DNA of 64,000 nt from Campylobacter mucosalis (lineage in GTDB: Bacteria; Campylobacterota; Campylobacteria; Campylobacterales; Campylobacteraceae): NCBI RefSeq assembly GCF_013372205.1, contig NZ_CP053831.1:1364001-1428000 (forward strand), given 5' to 3'. Both the position numbers and the translations under genes were made by a program. Every line of letters starts with the position of its first letter. The first letter of the stretch is position 1. A model generated the notes under the pieces. That model did no database searches. It saw nothing but the letters and a program-made list of their open reading frames with translations, and had not been told where the DNA came from. This document shows, one piece after another, positions 1 to 9,091 of the stretch.

Positions 1-1
1 G

Positions 2-2554
2 CCAAGCGGTATGGTAAGTGGCTTTGCAAATTTTATACTAGGGCTTAAGGATGAGTATCAAAGCGACTATTTGGTGTTTGCACTAGATAGTAAAGGAAAA
101 ACTCTAAGACACGAGATCGCGAAAGACTATAAAGCAAATCGCAACGAACCTCCAGCGGATTTAAAAGCACAACTGCCAATTTGCATAGATATGATTAAAA
201 AAATGGGGCTGTGTGCTATATCAAAAGAGGGCTATGAAGCCGATGACATCATAGCTAGTGTTGTAAGAGAGTGCAAAGAGAGCGGAATTTTCGTTCGCAT
301 AGTAACCCACGATAAAGACCTATATCAATTAATCGACGATGAAAAAGTAAGCATATACAGCCCACAAAGTAAGATAGAGCATACAAGGGCTAGTTGCATA
401 GAAAAATACGGCGTAGCACCTGAGCATATACGCGATTTTTTAGCCCTTACTGGCGATACTTCAGATAACATTCCAGGCGTAAAAGGCATTGGCTCAAAAG
501 GAGCAAAAAAACTGCTTGATGAGTTTAAAAGCATTGAGGGAATTTATGAAAATTTATCCCTAATCGCAAACGAGCGTGTCAGAAATATGCTTATTGAGGG
601 CAAAGAGAGTGCCATTTTAAGCAAACGCCTTGCGACGCTTTTTGATGATGTAAAGGTCGATAATCTACTAGAAAAATCGCTCTTTTTTGATAAAAATCCA
701 CTGCTAAATATAGTAGAAATTTTACGCGAATACGATCTTAGTAGAATTTTAAAAAAACTGCAACAAGATGATGAGCAAAAGAGCATAAATTTAGGCTTTG
801 ACGCGGTTTTGGTTAGCAACGAAAATGAGCTTGAGAGCCTACTTTTAGACATCACAGAAGATACCATTATAAGCTTTGATACAGAAACGACCAGCGTTGA
901 CGCAAAAAATGCCCAGATTGTTGGTTTTTCATTCTGCTTTAACGATGAGCGTTCATACTATGTGCCAATAGCCCACAACTACCTTGGTGTACCAAAGCAA
1001 ATTTCAAAAGAGTTTGCAAAATGGGCAATAGAGCAAATTTTTAAAGGCTGTGTCATAGGGCAAAATTTAAAATACGATTTTGAAGTGGTTTATAAAAATT
1101 TAAACATCCTGCCACCAAAAAAATTCAAAGACACGATGATTTTGGCGTGGCTTAGTGAGCCGAGTTTATCGGTTGGAATGGACGCTTTGGCAAAAAGGCT
1201 TTATGAGTATGATACGATAAAATTTGAAGACGTTGTAAAAAAAGGCGAAACCTTTGCAAACGTCATACTAGAAAATGCGACAAAATACGCAGCTGAAGAC
1301 GCCTGGATAACGCTTAAATTTTATCACACATTTTTACAAACACTAGAGCCTAAGCTTTTAGAGATTGCTAATTTATTAGAATTTAGCTTTATTAAAGTGC
1401 TATTTGAAATGGAAAACAACGGCATAAAGCTAGATACGCAAAAAATGCAAACACTTTTAGATGATTTAAACACCCGAGTTAAAAGGCTAAGTAACGAAAT
1501 TTATGAGCTAAGTGGCGAGAGCTTTAACATCAATTCCGTAAAACAGCTTGGCGAAGTACTGTTTGAGCACCTAAAACTCCCAGTAAAGAAAAAGACAAAA
1601 ACTGGATACAGCACCGATGAAGCCGTACTTACAGAGCTAATAGATGAACACCCCGTGGTAAGCAAAATTTTAGATTATAGGGAAATTTACAAATTAACAA
1701 GCACATATTGTGAGCCACTTCTTACTCTAGCAAAGCAAGATGAAAACTCAAGAATATACACAACATTTTTACAAACTGGCACAAACACCGGTCGCCTAGC
1801 CTCTAAAAATCCAAATTTACAAAACATACCAGCCCGCGGAAGACTGGCAAAAGATGTCCGTTCAGCGTTTATATCGCGTGATGGCTATAGTCTTATATCA
1901 CTTGACTACTCGCAAATCGAGCTTAGATTATTAGCTCACTTTAGCGAGGATAGTGCGTTACTTAAAGCTTTTAACGACGACGAGGACATTCACGCTAGAA
2001 CAGCTATTAGTATATTTGGACAAAGCGACGAGCATAAAAGAGCCGTGGCAAAAAGCATAAATTTCGGACTCATCTATGGTATGGGTGCAAACAAGCTAAG
2101 CAACACCGTAAATATCAGCAAAGCCGACGCCAAAGAGTATATACAACGTTATTTTGAGGCGTTTCCTAGTATAAAGGGCTTTTTAGATGGGCTTAAAATT
2201 TCAGCCAAAAACGACGGATTTATAACGACCCTACTTGGCAGAAAAAGATTTTTTGACTTTACAAAAGCCACACCAATGCAGATTGCAATGCAAGAGCGAG
2301 AAGCCGTAAATACGAAATTTCAAGGCTCAGCAGCTGATATCATAAAACTAGCTATGGTGAAAATTTCAAGCATTACAGACCAAAGAGCAAAGATGCTACT
2401 GCAAATTCACGATGAACTTGTTTTTGAGGTTAAAGATGAGTATGCTAACGAATTTGGTGAGCGAGCAAGGCAGATTATGCAAGATATTTACAAGCTAAAC
2501 GTGCCATTAAAGACGTCGCTAAATATCGCTAAAAATCTTGGCGATTTAAAGTAA
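2..2554 (+). CDS. polA: DNA polymerase I, 5' end cut by window
   Basis: DNA-dependent DNA polymerase for repair and RNA primer replacement. The frame is open from base 2 and reads PSGMVSGF, so the gene begins upstream of the window and the ATG at 11 is internal. Domain order in the visible part: 5'-3' exonuclease with helix-hairpin-helix (TGDTSDNIPGVKGIGSKGA, about residues 145-165), 3'-5' exonuclease (FDTETTSVDAK near 290, so the acidic DxE motif is kept), then the family A polymerase palm and fingers (TNTGRLASKNPNLQNIPARG near 595, SLDYSQIELRLLAHF near 635, and QIHDELVFEV near the C-terminus). About 847 residues are present. Only some 25-35 N-terminal residues should be missing, judging by family length. 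Nothing looks broken. Confidence 0.97.
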   Translation, partial: PSGMVSGFANFILGLKDEYQSDYLVFALDSKGKTLRHEIAKDYKANRNEPPADLKAQLPICIDMIKKMGLCAISKEGYEADDIIASVVRECKESGIFVRIVTHDKDLYQLIDDEKVSIYSPQSKIEHTRASCIEKYGVAPEHIRDFLALTGDTSDNIPGVKGIGSKGAKKLLDEFKSIEGIYENLSLIANERVRNMLIEGKESAILSKRLATLFDDVKVDNLLEKSLFFDKNPLLNIVEILREYDLSRILKKLQQDDEQKSINLGFDAVLVSNENELESLLLDITEDTIISFDTETTSVDAKNAQIVGFSFCFNDERSYYVPIAHNYLGVPKQISKEFAKWAIEQIFKGCVIGQNLKYDFEVVYKNLNILPPKKFKDTMILAWLSEPSLSVGMDALAKRLYEYDTIKFEDVVKKGETFANVILENATKYAAEDAWITLKFYHTFLQTLEPKLLEIANLLEFSFIKVLFEMENNGIKLDTQKMQTLLDDLNTRVKRLSNEIYELSGESFNINSVKQLGEVLFEHLKLPVKKKTKTGYSTDEAVLTELIDEHPVVSKILDYREIYKLTSTYCEPLLTLAKQDENSRIYTTFLQTGTNTGRLASKNPNLQNIPARGRLAKDVRSAFISRDGYSLISLDYSQIELRLLAHFSEDSALLKAFNDDEDIHARTAISIFGQSDEHKRAVAKSINFGLIYGMGANKLSNTVNISKADAKEYIQRYFEAFPSIKGFLDGLKISAKNDGFITTLLGRKRFFDFTKATPMQIAMQEREAVNTKFQGSAADIIKLAMVKISSITDQRAKMLLQIHDELVFEVKDEYANEFGERARQIMQDIYKLNVPLKTSLNIAKNLGDLK

Positions 2555-2782
2555 TTTTTGCCATTATTTTTGCAAAAATAGAGATTTTTATCGGCTAAGC
2601 TAGCACCAAACCAAAATTCTCATTGATGTAGCAATACAGACACTGTAAAATCACAAGAGCCACCAAAGCACCAATGATAGCGTTGGTACATCTTTAAAGT
2701 CTCTAAAACACTGGCAATATCAAACAACTCTTGAAATTTAAAACTACAACAAGCAATTTTCTCTCTAACTTAAAATTATAAA
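2555..2782. other. non-coding or decayed stretch after polA
   Basis: No intact gene is visible. On the minus strand one frame gives a hydrophobic stretch (NAIIGALVALVILQ) that stops near 2600, and a neighbouring frame stays open for about 45 codons before a stop. The two do not join without frameshifts. This could be the tail of a decayed membrane-protein gene next to the pseudogene that follows, but I cannot name it and the evidence is thin. Confidence 0.3.
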
Positions 2783-3426
2783 TTAGCACACTCTGCTCAA
2801 TATTACTTGTGGACGGTAAAAATTTACGCCATTTTCTGCTATTTTTGCTACTTTTATAGTCGCTTTTGCGATATCTTTACCGCTCATTGGGGCGATATTT
2901 TTAAACCAGCCTTTTGGTAAAATTTCAAAGAGTAAAATCATAAATTTTTCGCCGTATCTTTTATTCTTTCACTCTCCGTTTATTAGCGGTGGGTGGATTA
3001 TGCTTAGGCTTTTAAAACCCTGCTCTTTTACGTCCTGCTCGGCTTCGCCCTTTGATTTTAGGTATAAAAATTTTGAGTTTATATTTGCTTTTGGTGCTGA
3101 AATAAGCGTGAAATTTCACAGCCCGAGCGTTTTGCCCATTTAGCCAAGTTTATAGGATAAATCACATCAGCTTTTTTAAAATTCTCCACGCTTCTCGCCT
3201 GTTTTATCGTCGTGCCTAACGCGCAAAAAACGGCGTCAAAACGCTCATTTTCAAGCGATAAAATTTCATCAAAATTTATAACTTTCTCTCTTAATTTTTG
3301 ATTCTTTGCCCCACTTACTTTTCGCACCAAAATCACTACTTCATCGCACTCTTTATAGTTTAAAAAACTCGCTAGCCATTTCACAACTCACAACACCACT
3401 TGCACCGACAACTAATTTTTGACCAT
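2783..3426 (-). pseudogene. decayed NAD(P)-binding oxidoreductase (YbjT/HTATIP2-like)
   Basis: Reading the minus strand through its breaks gives a recognisable short Rossmann-fold oxidoreductase. An ATG at 3426 starts MVK, but the A-run has 5 bases where 6 would be needed to continue into KLVVGASGVV. A second frameshift follows before KWLASFLNYKECDEVVILVRK and the family motif FCALGTTIKQARS. A third shift lies after KRSGCE, where the frame changes to ISAPKANINSKFLYLKSK and then SIIHPPLINGE, which ends in TGA where the family usually has GER. The frame beyond still reads KNKRYGEKFM and NIAPMSGKDIAKATIKVA to a final stop at 2783. At least three frameshifts and one nonsense change make a functional product unlikely. 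The exact substrate class of the parent is unknown. Confidence 0.8.
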
Positions 3427-3484
3427 TTAGATTTAATTTTAATAATTTATATCATTTTTTATTAGGATTTAATTTTTTTGATAA

Positions 3485-3490
3485 TATAAT
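3485..3490 (+). promoter_or_regulatory. probable -10 box of the metallophore operon
   Basis: TATAAT lies 31 bases before the ATG at 3522, after a T-rich run, the usual look of a Campylobacter sigma-70 promoter. The surrounding TTGATAATATAATTCAA is only a poor partial match to a Fur box, so iron control is an inference from the gene content. Confidence 0.55.
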
Positions 3491-3521
3491 TCAATTTCCA
3501 AATCTTACTTTTAAAGGGAAA

Positions 3522-4622
3522 ATGATGAAAATTTTTAAGGTTATTGCAATTTTGTTTGCCATTTTTGGCTTTGCAAACGCAGAGATCAAAACGATCACCG
3601 ACGTTTTAGGGCGTGAAGTTAAGGTTGATTTACCTGCTAAACGCATAGCACTTGGCTTTTATTATACCGATTTTTTAGCTGTTGGTGGCGTTAAGGCACT
3701 TGATAATGTTGTTGGTTTTTCAAAGGCTGTTTGGACTGACTGGACACCTACAAGCTGGGATGTTTATAGCAAAGCAGTGCCAAAACTAAACGATTTAGCT
3801 GACTTTGGTGAAGTTGAAGTTGGAACATTTTCGGTTGAAAAGGTGCTTTCATTAAAACCTGATTTACTAATTCTTGCTGCTTGGCAGTATTCTGTTTTAG
3901 AATTTGATTTAGAGCCAATCCAAAAGGCCGGAATTCCAATAATTGTTCTTGATTATAATAGAGAAAAAGTAGAACTTCACGCAAAAAGCACAGAAATTTT
4001 AGGTGAGATTACTGGAGAAACAAAAAGAGCTAATGAGCTTGTAAAATGGTATAAAGGCATAGCACAAAATGTAGCTGATAGGATAGCAAAAGCAAATTTG
4101 CCTAAGCCAAAAATTTACATTGAGTTTGGCAACAAAGGACCAAAAGAGAGTGGCTTTACATACGGAAAAGATATGTGGGGTTCGCTAATTGACCTAGCTG
4201 GTGGCGATAACATAGCAGCGCCTTTTGTAAAACAATGGGCACCGATAAATCCAGAACAAGTCATCGTTTCACGCCCTGATGTGATTATTATTACAGGTAG
4301 AGAAACCGAGCTTAAAAAGAATGCTGAAGCTATGGTAATGGGTATCAATATAAATGAGAACGAGGCTCTAAAACGCCTAAACCCATACAAACTAAGACAA
4401 GGTTGGCAAAATTTACCAGCCATAAAAGATAACCGCCTTTATGGTGCTTATATGGGTGCAAGTAGAAATTTAACAGACGCTTCAATGATTGAATTTATCG
4501 CAAAAGCACTATATCCTGAGCTTTTTAGCGACCTTGATCCGCTTAAAACTTACATTGAATTTCATAAAAAATACCTGCCTATCATTCCAAACGGCACATT
4601 TATGATTAGAGCAAGTAAGTAA
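3522..4622 (+). CDS. FecB/BtuF-type ABC transporter substrate-binding protein
   Basis: Periplasmic receptor of an iron-siderophore, haem or cobalamin-type importer. It has 366 residues with a signal peptide (hydrophobic residues 5-18, cleavage likely after FGFANA). The periplasmic binding fold follows, with the family start ITDVLGREVKVDLPAKRIA and the conserved PDLLILAAW and RPDVIIITGR stretches. The start ATG has an AAAGGG ribosome site. The stop codon overlaps the ATG of the permease by one base, and the operon continues to a pseudoazurin and an ATP-grasp ligase. No lipobox is present, so it should be a soluble periplasmic protein. The ligand cannot be told from the sequence. Confidence 0.85.
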   Translation: MMKIFKVIAILFAIFGFANAEIKTITDVLGREVKVDLPAKRIALGFYYTDFLAVGGVKALDNVVGFSKAVWTDWTPTSWDVYSKAVPKLNDLADFGEVEVGTFSVEKVLSLKPDLLILAAWQYSVLEFDLEPIQKAGIPIIVLDYNREKVELHAKSTEILGEITGETKRANELVKWYKGIAQNVADRIAKANLPKPKIYIEFGNKGPKESGFTYGKDMWGSLIDLAGGDNIAAPFVKQWAPINPEQVIVSRPDVIIITGRETELKKNAEAMVMGININENEALKRLNPYKLRQGWQNLPAIKDNRLYGAYMGASRNLTDASMIEFIAKALYPELFSDLDPLKTYIEFHKKYLPIIPNGTFMIRASK

Positions 4623-5671
4623 TGGACGCTAAAAACACGATAGCACAGCACAGAAAACGTGAATACAAAAGATTTTTAATCATTATCACGTTTTTAACCA
4701 TTGCCTTTGTTTCGCTTGTTTTTGACATTGCCACTGGGCCGTCAATGCTATCTCCTAGTGAGGTTTTAGCAGCACTTTTAGAGCCTATTTTAAAAAGTGA
4801 CAAAGTAGATAGCACTGCTTTTATTATCGTTTGGGATTTAAGGCTTCCGATTGCCTTGATGGCACTTGTTGTTGGGGCTACGCTTGGTGTTGGTGGTGCT
4901 CAAATCCAAACACTACTAAATAACCCTATGGCAAGTCCTTACACGCTAGGACTTGCAGCAGCTGCTGGTTTTGGTGCTAGTCTTGTCATCGCATTTGGTA
5001 GCTTAAATATACCACTACTTTTTGCCGTGCCTATTGGTGCTTTTTTAATGACAATGTTTAGTGCTGGTGTACTTTTTAGCTTTGCGGCATTTAAAAATTT
5101 CAACTCATCAATGCTTGTTTTAGTAGGCATCGCACTTTTGTTTTTGTTCCAATCAATGCTCTCACTAGTCCAATTTTTATCATCGCCTGAAATTTCACAG
5201 CTCATTTTATTTTGGCTTTTTGGTAGCTTACAAAAGGCAAACTGGATAAATTTAGCAGTAGTTAGCGTTGTTACGATAGTTGCAATTACACTTTTATTTC
5301 GTGATACTTGGGCCTTAACGGCTCTCAGACTTGGCGAGGATAAGGCAAAAAGTATGGGTGTAAATTTAACAAGACTAAGAGTAAAGGTGCTTTTAATCGT
5401 ATCTGTAATGACCGCTACTGCCATTAGTTTTGTTGGAGTTATCGGATTTATCGGACTTGTAGCTCCCCATATCGCAAGGACATTAGTTGGTGAAGACCAG
5501 CGCTTTTTTATGCCTAGTGCTATGCTAACTGGTGCTGCGTTTTTATCTATCTCATCAGTTTTATCAAAGGCGATCGTGCCTGGTGCATTATTTCCTGTTG
5601 GAATTATTACCGCGTTTGTTGGTGTGCCATTTTTCTTTTGGATCATACTTTCAAGGAAAAATATATGTTAG
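4622..5671 (+). CDS. FecCD-type ABC transporter permease
   Basis: Inner-membrane permease of 349 residues with the many hydrophobic helices expected of the BtuC/FecCD family. Family signatures are visible: DLRLPIALMALVVGATLGVG, NNPMASPYTLGLAAAAGFGA, and the coupling-helix region GFIGLVAPHIARTLVG about residues 275-290. The gene starts inside the stop codon of the binding protein (TAATG), and its last bases overlap the ATPase start, so the three are translationally coupled. The cytoplasmic N-terminus is unusually basic and somewhat long (about 20 residues before the first helix). It imports whatever the upstream binding protein delivers. Confidence 0.9.
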   Translation: MDAKNTIAQHRKREYKRFLIIITFLTIAFVSLVFDIATGPSMLSPSEVLAALLEPILKSDKVDSTAFIIVWDLRLPIALMALVVGATLGVGGAQIQTLLNNPMASPYTLGLAAAAGFGASLVIAFGSLNIPLLFAVPIGAFLMTMFSAGVLFSFAAFKNFNSSMLVLVGIALLFLFQSMLSLVQFLSSPEISQLILFWLFGSLQKANWINLAVVSVVTIVAITLLFRDTWALTALRLGEDKAKSMGVNLTRLRVKVLLIVSVMTATAISFVGVIGFIGLVAPHIARTLVGEDQRFFMPSAMLTGAAFLSISSVLSKAIVPGALFPVGIITAFVGVPFFFWIILSRKNIC

Positions 5672-6432
5672 AGCTTAAAAATTTAGAAATTTACAGAGGC
5701 GATTTATGCGTAGCAAATAAAGTTAATACAAATTTTAAAAGTGGTAAAACATACGGAATTTTAGGTCCAAATGGAGCCGGTAAAACATCGCTTTTAACGG
5801 CTATTTTTGGTGATCTTGATTTTAGTGGCGAGATAAAATTTAAAGACAAAACATTAAGTTTTAAAAACCATTTTAGTTGGAAAAAACAGATAGCCTATAT
5901 GCCACAAGATAGCTTGGTTGATGCTAGTTTAACCGCTCTTGAAGTCGTTCTTTTAGGGCTTCTTGATAATCTTGGACTTTATGTAAGCGATGAGCAACTA
6001 TCAAAAGCAGTGTCAATTATGGATGAGCTTGGCATACTTCATCTAGCAAGCAAAGATGTTACTAAATTATCTGGCGGTCAAAGGCAGATGGTTATGTTTG
6101 CTTCTGTGCTTATTAAATCGCCAAAGATTATCTTGCTTGATGAGCCAGTTAGTGCGCTTGATATGCATCACTCCTGCATATTGCTTGATTATGTAAAAAA
6201 ATTTACAAAAGAGCGCGATTTAACAACCATTATGATACTTCACGATTTAAGCCTAGCTTCGCAATTTTGCGATGAGTTAATCCTTTTAAACAAGGCGGAA
6301 ATTAAAGCACAAGGCGCACCAAAAGAGGTGCTTACAAAAGATATAATCAAAGAGCTTTACAGAGTAAAAGCCGATATTTTTTATTGCAGTGATGGACAAC
6401 CTGTTGTTATTGCAAAACAAGCCATAAAATAA
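5665..6432 (+). CDS. FecE-type ABC transporter ATPase
   Basis: Cytoplasmic ATPase of the importer, 255 residues from the chosen start. Walker A is GPNGAGKTS, the signature is LSGGQRQ, Walker B is IILLDEP and the H-loop is in MILHDLS. I chose the ATG at 5665 because it has an AAGGA ribosome site seven bases upstream and the protein then begins MLELKNLEIYRGD as family members do. An in-frame ATG at 5638 would add nine residues inside the permease gene. The overlap with the permease stop is seven bases. A ten-base gap separates it from pseudoazurin, so all five genes look like one transcript. Confidence 0.9.
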   Translation: MLELKNLEIYRGDLCVANKVNTNFKSGKTYGILGPNGAGKTSLLTAIFGDLDFSGEIKFKDKTLSFKNHFSWKKQIAYMPQDSLVDASLTALEVVLLGLLDNLGLYVSDEQLSKAVSIMDELGILHLASKDVTKLSGGQRQMVMFASVLIKSPKIILLDEPVSALDMHHSCILLDYVKKFTKERDLTTIMILHDLSLASQFCDELILLNKAEIKAQGAPKEVLTKDIIKELYRVKADIFYCSDGQPVVIAKQAIK

Positions 6433-6441
6433 GGAGAAAAT

Positions 6442-6879
6442 ATGAAAAAATTTGCAGTTTTATTTGCCGTTTTGGCACTAAATTTTGCTTTTGCAAAGGA
6501 TTATGAGGTGCAAATGCTTGATATGGATAAAAACAATCAAACTATGCTTTTTGAGCCTGGATTTTTACAAATACAGCCGGGTGACAGCGTGACATTTGTG
6601 CCCACGCATAAAAGCCACTGGGCAAAAAGCGTGATAGTACCTGAGGGAGCGGAGAAATTTGAGAGCAAATTAGATGAAAAAGCAACATTTACTTTTGATA
6701 AAGAGGGTGTTTATATTTACGTTTGTCCACCTCATCAGATGATGAATATGGTTGGCATTATTCAAGTTGGTAAGGCTACAAATTTAGATAAAATAAAACA
6801 AGCTCTACCAAAACTTGAAAAACGTGCTACGATGAACGAGGGCAGATTAAGCGAGTATGCAAAAGGCATAAATGAGTAG
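6442..6879 (+). CDS. pseudoazurin (type 1 blue copper protein)
   Basis: Small periplasmic electron carrier of 145 residues with a signal peptide (MKKFAVLFAVLALNFAFA). The type 1 copper ligands are all present: His59 in THKSHW, and Cys95, His98 and Met103 in CPPHQMMNM. The spacing (Cys, +3 His, +8 Met) is that of pseudoazurin. The C-terminal GKATNLDKIKQA also matches the family. In denitrifiers pseudoazurin donates electrons to nitrite or nitrous oxide reductase or to cytochrome c peroxidase, but none of the first two is nearby. A di-haem peroxidase is encoded at 12.8-13.9 kb. Its place inside a metallophore importer operon suggests a role in metal reduction or copper handling, which is inference. 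A ribosome site AAGGAGA precedes it. Confidence 0.92.
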   Translation: MKKFAVLFAVLALNFAFAKDYEVQMLDMDKNNQTMLFEPGFLQIQPGDSVTFVPTHKSHWAKSVIVPEGAEKFESKLDEKATFTFDKEGVYIYVCPPHQMMNMVGIIQVGKATNLDKIKQALPKLEKRATMNEGRLSEYAKGINE

Positions 6880-7702
6880 AATTTTTATTTTAACTTGTAA
6901 CGAATACCCAAACGGCAACGACGCCTTAAACGAGCTTTGTTTAAGGCTTAGCCGTGAAATTTACAAAGCCAAAATCATACCTTGGCAGAAATTTTTAGAG
7001 CAAAATCCACCAAAAAATAGCATAATTTTACCGCTTGGAGTTTGGGATTATTCTAAAAATTTTAACGCCTTTATGACTTTTTTAGATGAAATTTCAAGCT
7101 ATTTAACCCTAAATGAGATACAAATCATAAAAGAAAATATCACAAAAGAGTATCTAACTAAACTTCAAGATAAACTGCCAACAATCCCAACTGAAATTTT
7201 AAAAACAAAAGATGAGATGACTAAAAAAATAGGTAGTTTAAAAGGCGAATTTATTATAAAACCACTCGTTGGTCAAAGCGGAAATGGTGTAGAGAAAATA
7301 GATAAAATTTCAAGCCTTGACGCTTATGACAATGGAGCGATAATTCAGCCATTTATCAAAGAAATTTCACAAAATGGCGAGATCTGTTTTGTATTTTTTA
7401 ACTCTAAATTTAAATACGCCATAAAAAGAGAGATAAAACAGGGCGAATTTAGGGCAAATTCAAACTACGGCGTAACAATAAAACCAATTTTATCGCCAAA
7501 TTTAGAGCTTTTAAACATGGCAAAAATGGCTTTAAAGGTACTTTTAAAAGATAAAATTTCTCTTTATGCAAGAGTAGATATTGTGCCAACAAAACAGGGC
7601 GGACTCATAAACGAAGTAGAGCTGATTGAACCAAGCTTGTATTTTAACCACTTTAAAAACGGCTACGAAATTTTCATTAATGCGTTAAAAAGTAGAATTT
7701 AA
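6872..7702 (+). CDS. ATP-grasp ligase of unknown substrate
   Basis: Predicted cytoplasmic ATP-dependent carboxylate-amine/thiol ligase, 276 residues. ATP-grasp features: EFIIKPLVGQSGNGVEKI (about 130-147), the strand AIIQPFIKEI, and the metal-binding end ARVDIVPTKQGGLINEVELI followed by EPSLYF. That last pattern resembles the DcsG/RimK-like branch rather than glutathione synthase or D-Ala ligase. It overlaps the pseudoazurin stop by eight bases, so it is translationally coupled to it. The product could modify a small peptide or amino acid used as a metal ligand, but no partner biosynthetic gene is in view. The fold is confident and the reaction is unknown. Confidence 0.75.
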   Translation: MSRIFILTCNEYPNGNDALNELCLRLSREIYKAKIIPWQKFLEQNPPKNSIILPLGVWDYSKNFNAFMTFLDEISSYLTLNEIQIIKENITKEYLTKLQDKLPTIPTEILKTKDEMTKKIGSLKGEFIIKPLVGQSGNGVEKIDKISSLDAYDNGAIIQPFIKEISQNGEICFVFFNSKFKYAIKREIKQGEFRANSNYGVTIKPILSPNLELLNMAKMALKVLLKDKISLYARVDIVPTKQGGLINEVELIEPSLYFNHFKNGYEIFINALKSRI

Positions 7703-8014
7703 TCCACTTTAAAACTTAAAACAAAGTGGTTCATCTCTGACGCCCTGTAATCAAGAAGCGTTTTTTGAAGCAAGGAACCGTCATCGTTAAAATAATACAC
7801 AAACTCATAGATAAGCCTATTTTTTGGGTCTTTTACGTTTCTTAACAGTTTTTACCCTTTGCGATTTCTAAATGCACAAGCTTATCTGCATTTTTTGTAT
7901 GCTTTATGCTTTTTATTTTGCCTTTAAATTCACCAATCTCTAAATCATTTTAACTATAAATTCGTCTGCAAAAACACTAAAACAGATCATAAAAATAATA
8001 GCTAAAATTCTCAT
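7699..8014 (-). pseudogene. frameshifted small exported protein downstream of obgE
   Basis: The ATG at 8014 overlaps the obgE stop (ATGA) and opens with a good signal peptide, [19 protein letters not shown], but stops after IVKMI. Shifting one base gives NDLEIGEFKGKIKSIKHT and KNADKLVHLEIAKGKN. A second shift gives LLRNVKDPKNRLIYEFVYYF, NDDGSLLQKT and a C-terminus ending VLSFKVD at 7699. Together they make one coherent exported protein of roughly 100 residues, broken by two frameshifts. I do not recognise the family. Its end runs four bases into the end of the convergent ATP-grasp gene. Confidence 0.7.
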
Positions 8015-9051
8015 TTTCTCTTTAAAAGCTCAAGCAGACTAAATTTCAGCTCGTTTATATTTTCGCCACTTAATGATGAGATAGGCATGACAAAATATGG
8101 CTTATTTGCGTCAAATTCGTAAATATCTTGCTTGTAGCTAATATCACCTTTTAAGCCAAGATGAGCAATAAAATCAGCGATTTTTGACACATCATCACAA
8201 GCGTCAATTCTAGTTAGTGCCACAGCGTAATCCCTACTAAAAAGCTCAGGCGAAAATTTCTTTACTTCGGCACGTAGTGTATTAAACTGCTCTTTTAAAT
8301 CGCGATAATTTGCCAAATCAATCATATAAAGCAAAATTTTTGTCCGCTCAATGTGCTTTAAAAATTTAATCCCAAGCCCCCTGCCATCACTTGCACCCTC
8401 AATAATACCAGGGATATCCGCCATAACAAAGCCGTTATACTCATCAACCGCAACCTGCCCTAGCTTTGGCGTAAGCGTGGTAAATTCGTAGTTTGCAATC
8501 TGTGGCTTTGCGTTTGAAACGACCGAAATTAGCGTGGATTTACCTACATTTGGAAAGCCCACAAGCCCAACGTCAGCGATTAGTTTTAGCTCCAAACGGA
8601 CATTTTTAACCTCTTCTGGTAAGCCCTTTTGAGCGTATTCTGGTGCTTGATTTACCGAGTTTTTAAAGTGGATATTGCCAAGTCCACCTTTGCCACCCTT
8701 TAAAAACAATACTCTTTGCCCCTGCTCTGTTAGGTCACACAAAAGCTCGTTTGTATCAGCGTCATACACGGCTGTGCCCGGCGGGACGATAAGCTCTAAG
8801 CTCTCGCCCTTTTTACCATTCATTCGTGAGCCTTGCCCAGCCTCGCCATTTTTTGCACTCAAAGAGCGTTTGCCTTTGTAAGCAGCTAGTGTGTGAGAGT
8901 TGTTATCTACGATAAAATACACATCTCCGCCGTCCCCACCATCTCCGCCGTCTGGACCGCCTAAAATCACGTGTTTTTCACGGCGAAAGCTAACTGCTCC
9001 AGCACCGCCATGCCCTGAACTAACCCTAAAACTCGCACTATCTATAAACAT
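8011..9051 (-). CDS. obgE: GTPase Obg
   Basis: Ribosome-associated GTPase for 50S assembly and stress control, 346 residues. The glycine-rich Obg fold fills residues 1-158 ([16 protein letters not shown]), and the G domain follows with P-loop GFPNVGKST (165-173), the switch regions and [16 protein letters not shown]. The G4 motif reads TRID instead of the usual NKxD. It ends ATGA-coupled to a now broken small gene. Obg is usually close to rplU-rpmA. Here an ABC importer operon on the same strand (9.1-11.8 kb) lies between them. Confidence 0.96.
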   Translation of the reverse strand: MFIDSASFRVSSGHGGAGAVSFRREKHVILGGPDGGDGGDGGDVYFIVDNNSHTLAAYKGKRSLSAKNGEAGQGSRMNGKKGESLELIVPPGTAVYDADTNELLCDLTEQGQRVLFLKGGKGGLGNIHFKNSVNQAPEYAQKGLPEEVKNVRLELKLIADVGLVGFPNVGKSTLISVVSNAKPQIANYEFTTLTPKLGQVAVDEYNGFVMADIPGIIEGASDGRGLGIKFLKHIERTKILLYMIDLANYRDLKEQFNTLRAEVKKFSPELFSRDYAVALTRIDACDDVSKIADFIAHLGLKGDISYKQDIYEFDANKPYFVMPISSLSGENINELKFSLLELLKRK

Positions 9052-9091
9052 ATTTTGCCTTTAAATTTTTGCTTGATTATAGCAAATTTTG

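Noticed and set aside
3440-3521. Fur box upstream of the first importer
   Set aside because: Only a half-site-like TTGATAAT is visible; the second half is poor, so I did not annotate it. The second importer upstream region likewise has none.
4939-5646. Long minus-strand open frame of 235 codons opposite the first permease
   Set aside because: It mirrors the permease gene, lacks a ribosome site and known motifs, and is explained by the codon bias of the hydrophobic plus-strand gene.
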